From Cytophagales bacterium (GTDB lineage Bacteria; Bacteroidota; Bacteroidia; Cytophagales; 172606-1), in assembly GCA_030448185.1 (NCBI GenBank), contig JAUJNL010000025.1:1-64000 (forward strand): a DNA stretch of 64,000 bases, given 5' to 3'. Below are positions 63,537 through 64,000 of the stretch, piece after piece. Position 1 is the first letter of the stretch. Every line of letters starts with the position of its first letter. The position numbers were made by a program, and so were the translations under genes. The notes below the pieces were generated by a model. That model searched no databases. It saw only the letters and a list, made by a program, of their open reading frames with translations, and had not been told where the DNA came from.

Positions 63537-64000
63537 ATGAGTCCGTTCTTAGTATTAACCATTCTGCTTATTTACTTCGGTACCCTGCTGGTCATCTCTT
63601 ATATCACCGGTAAGGGAGCTGACACCAATACTTTTTTTACGGCCGGCAAGAATTCGCCGTGGTACCTGGTGGCTTATAGCATGATTGGTACCACTATTTC
63701 GGGAGTAACTTTCATCTCCGTGCCCGGAGACGTGGGGAAAACCCAATTCTCTTATTTCCAATTCATTCTGGGCAACATTATCGGTTATATGATCGTGGCA
63801 TTTGTATTAATGCCCATATACTACCGGCTCAATCTGGTGTCGATCTATACGTATTTAGACAAACGCTTCGGGTTCTGGTCGTATAAAATGGGGGCTTTTT
63901 TCTTCCTTATTTCGCGTACCATCGGAGCCGCCTTCCGCTTATTCCTGACCGCGGCCGTACTGCAAATTGGTTTATTCGGGCAGTGGAACGTTCCTTTTGA
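63537..64000 (+). CDS. Sodium:solute symporter family protein (5' part)
   Basis: The frame starts with ATG at 63537 and runs off the right edge (154 residues seen). MSPFLVLTILLIYFGTLLVI is TM1 and FFTAGKNSPWYLVAYSMIGT with TISGVTFISVPGDVGKTQFS the core segment of SSS-type transporters. YFQFILGNIIGYMIVAFVLM and YRLNLVSIYTYLDKRFGFWS follow, the latter being the usual Y-x-YLxxRFG motif. Substrate open; it may carry a sugar or organic acid. It is 132 bases downstream of the GntP gene and on the same strand. Confidence 0.9.
   Translation, partial: MSPFLVLTILLIYFGTLLVISYITGKGADTNTFFTAGKNSPWYLVAYSMIGTTISGVTFISVPGDVGKTQFSYFQFILGNIIGYMIVAFVLMPIYYRLNLVSIYTYLDKRFGFWSYKMGAFFFLISRTIGAAFRLFLTAAVLQIGLFGQWNVPF

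Overview
The window looks like chromosomal DNA of a Bacteroidota species, most likely order Cytophagales. The signs are a SusC/SusD pair, a PorE-like type IX secretion lipoprotein, a giant Ig-repeat protein with remnants of a type B (CHU_C) sorting domain, Bacteroidota-type -7 boxes (TAnnTTTG), few clear Shine-Dalgarno sequences, a PcrB-type prenylglyceryl-phosphate synthase, and a dihydroorotase with the Gln-for-His variant usual in this phylum. The genus cannot be read from the sequence.

Layout. 0-7 kb: housekeeping genes mostly on the minus strand (nadC, rnhA, marC, a class V aminotransferase, aroQ, a dienoyl-CoA-reductase-like SDR), then an OmpA-type lipoprotein. 7-14 kb: a giant Ig-repeat surface protein whose 3' end is scrambled, a frameshifted mazF toxin and a frameshifted glycerophosphodiester phosphodiesterase. 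14-18 kb: an alpha/beta hydrolase with divergent AraC regulator and a CYTH/CHAD pair. 18-27 kb: an accessory stretch with remnants of IS982, a second DDE transposase, a GH140-like hydrolase, a TPR lipoprotein and a Wzz-like protein. Inside it sit two intact genes: a STAS-like protein and a shortened relative of membrane pyrophosphatases. 27-34 kb: Lrp regulator with in-frame stop, tRNA-His, dihydroorotase, class A beta-lactamase-like hydrolase, DUF3891, rhomboid, WecG/TagA glycosyltransferase, YdeI family. 34-41 kb: SusC/SusD, a membrane protein, an orphan SusD remnant and an unusual tRNA-like RNA with its own terminator. 41-51 kb: core genes (Lrp, rfaE2, zinc protease, acyl-CoA dehydrogenase, AraC, pcrB, DksA-like, scpB, rluB-like). 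51-64 kb: tRNA-Phe, an HdrD/LutA-type and a CCG-domain iron-sulfur protein, porE-like gene, an IS630 element with clear ends, a Tat-exported Gfo/Idh/MocA oxidoreductase, recA, a putative aminopeptidase, a GntP permease and the start of a sodium/solute symporter.

A dominant trait is single-base indels. Accessory genes are broken, but so are genes expected to be intact (recA with six, rluB, porE, susC). The protein sequence stays conserved on both sides of each break. Either the assembly carries indel errors in patches or the breaks are very recent; the sequence alone cannot decide.

The most unusual items are the tRNA-like RNA at 40914-41072, the pseudo-pyrophosphatase at 23210-24430, and a family of short intergenic palindromes built from ATGCTAAATG-like units that in places supply the stop codon of the neighbouring gene.
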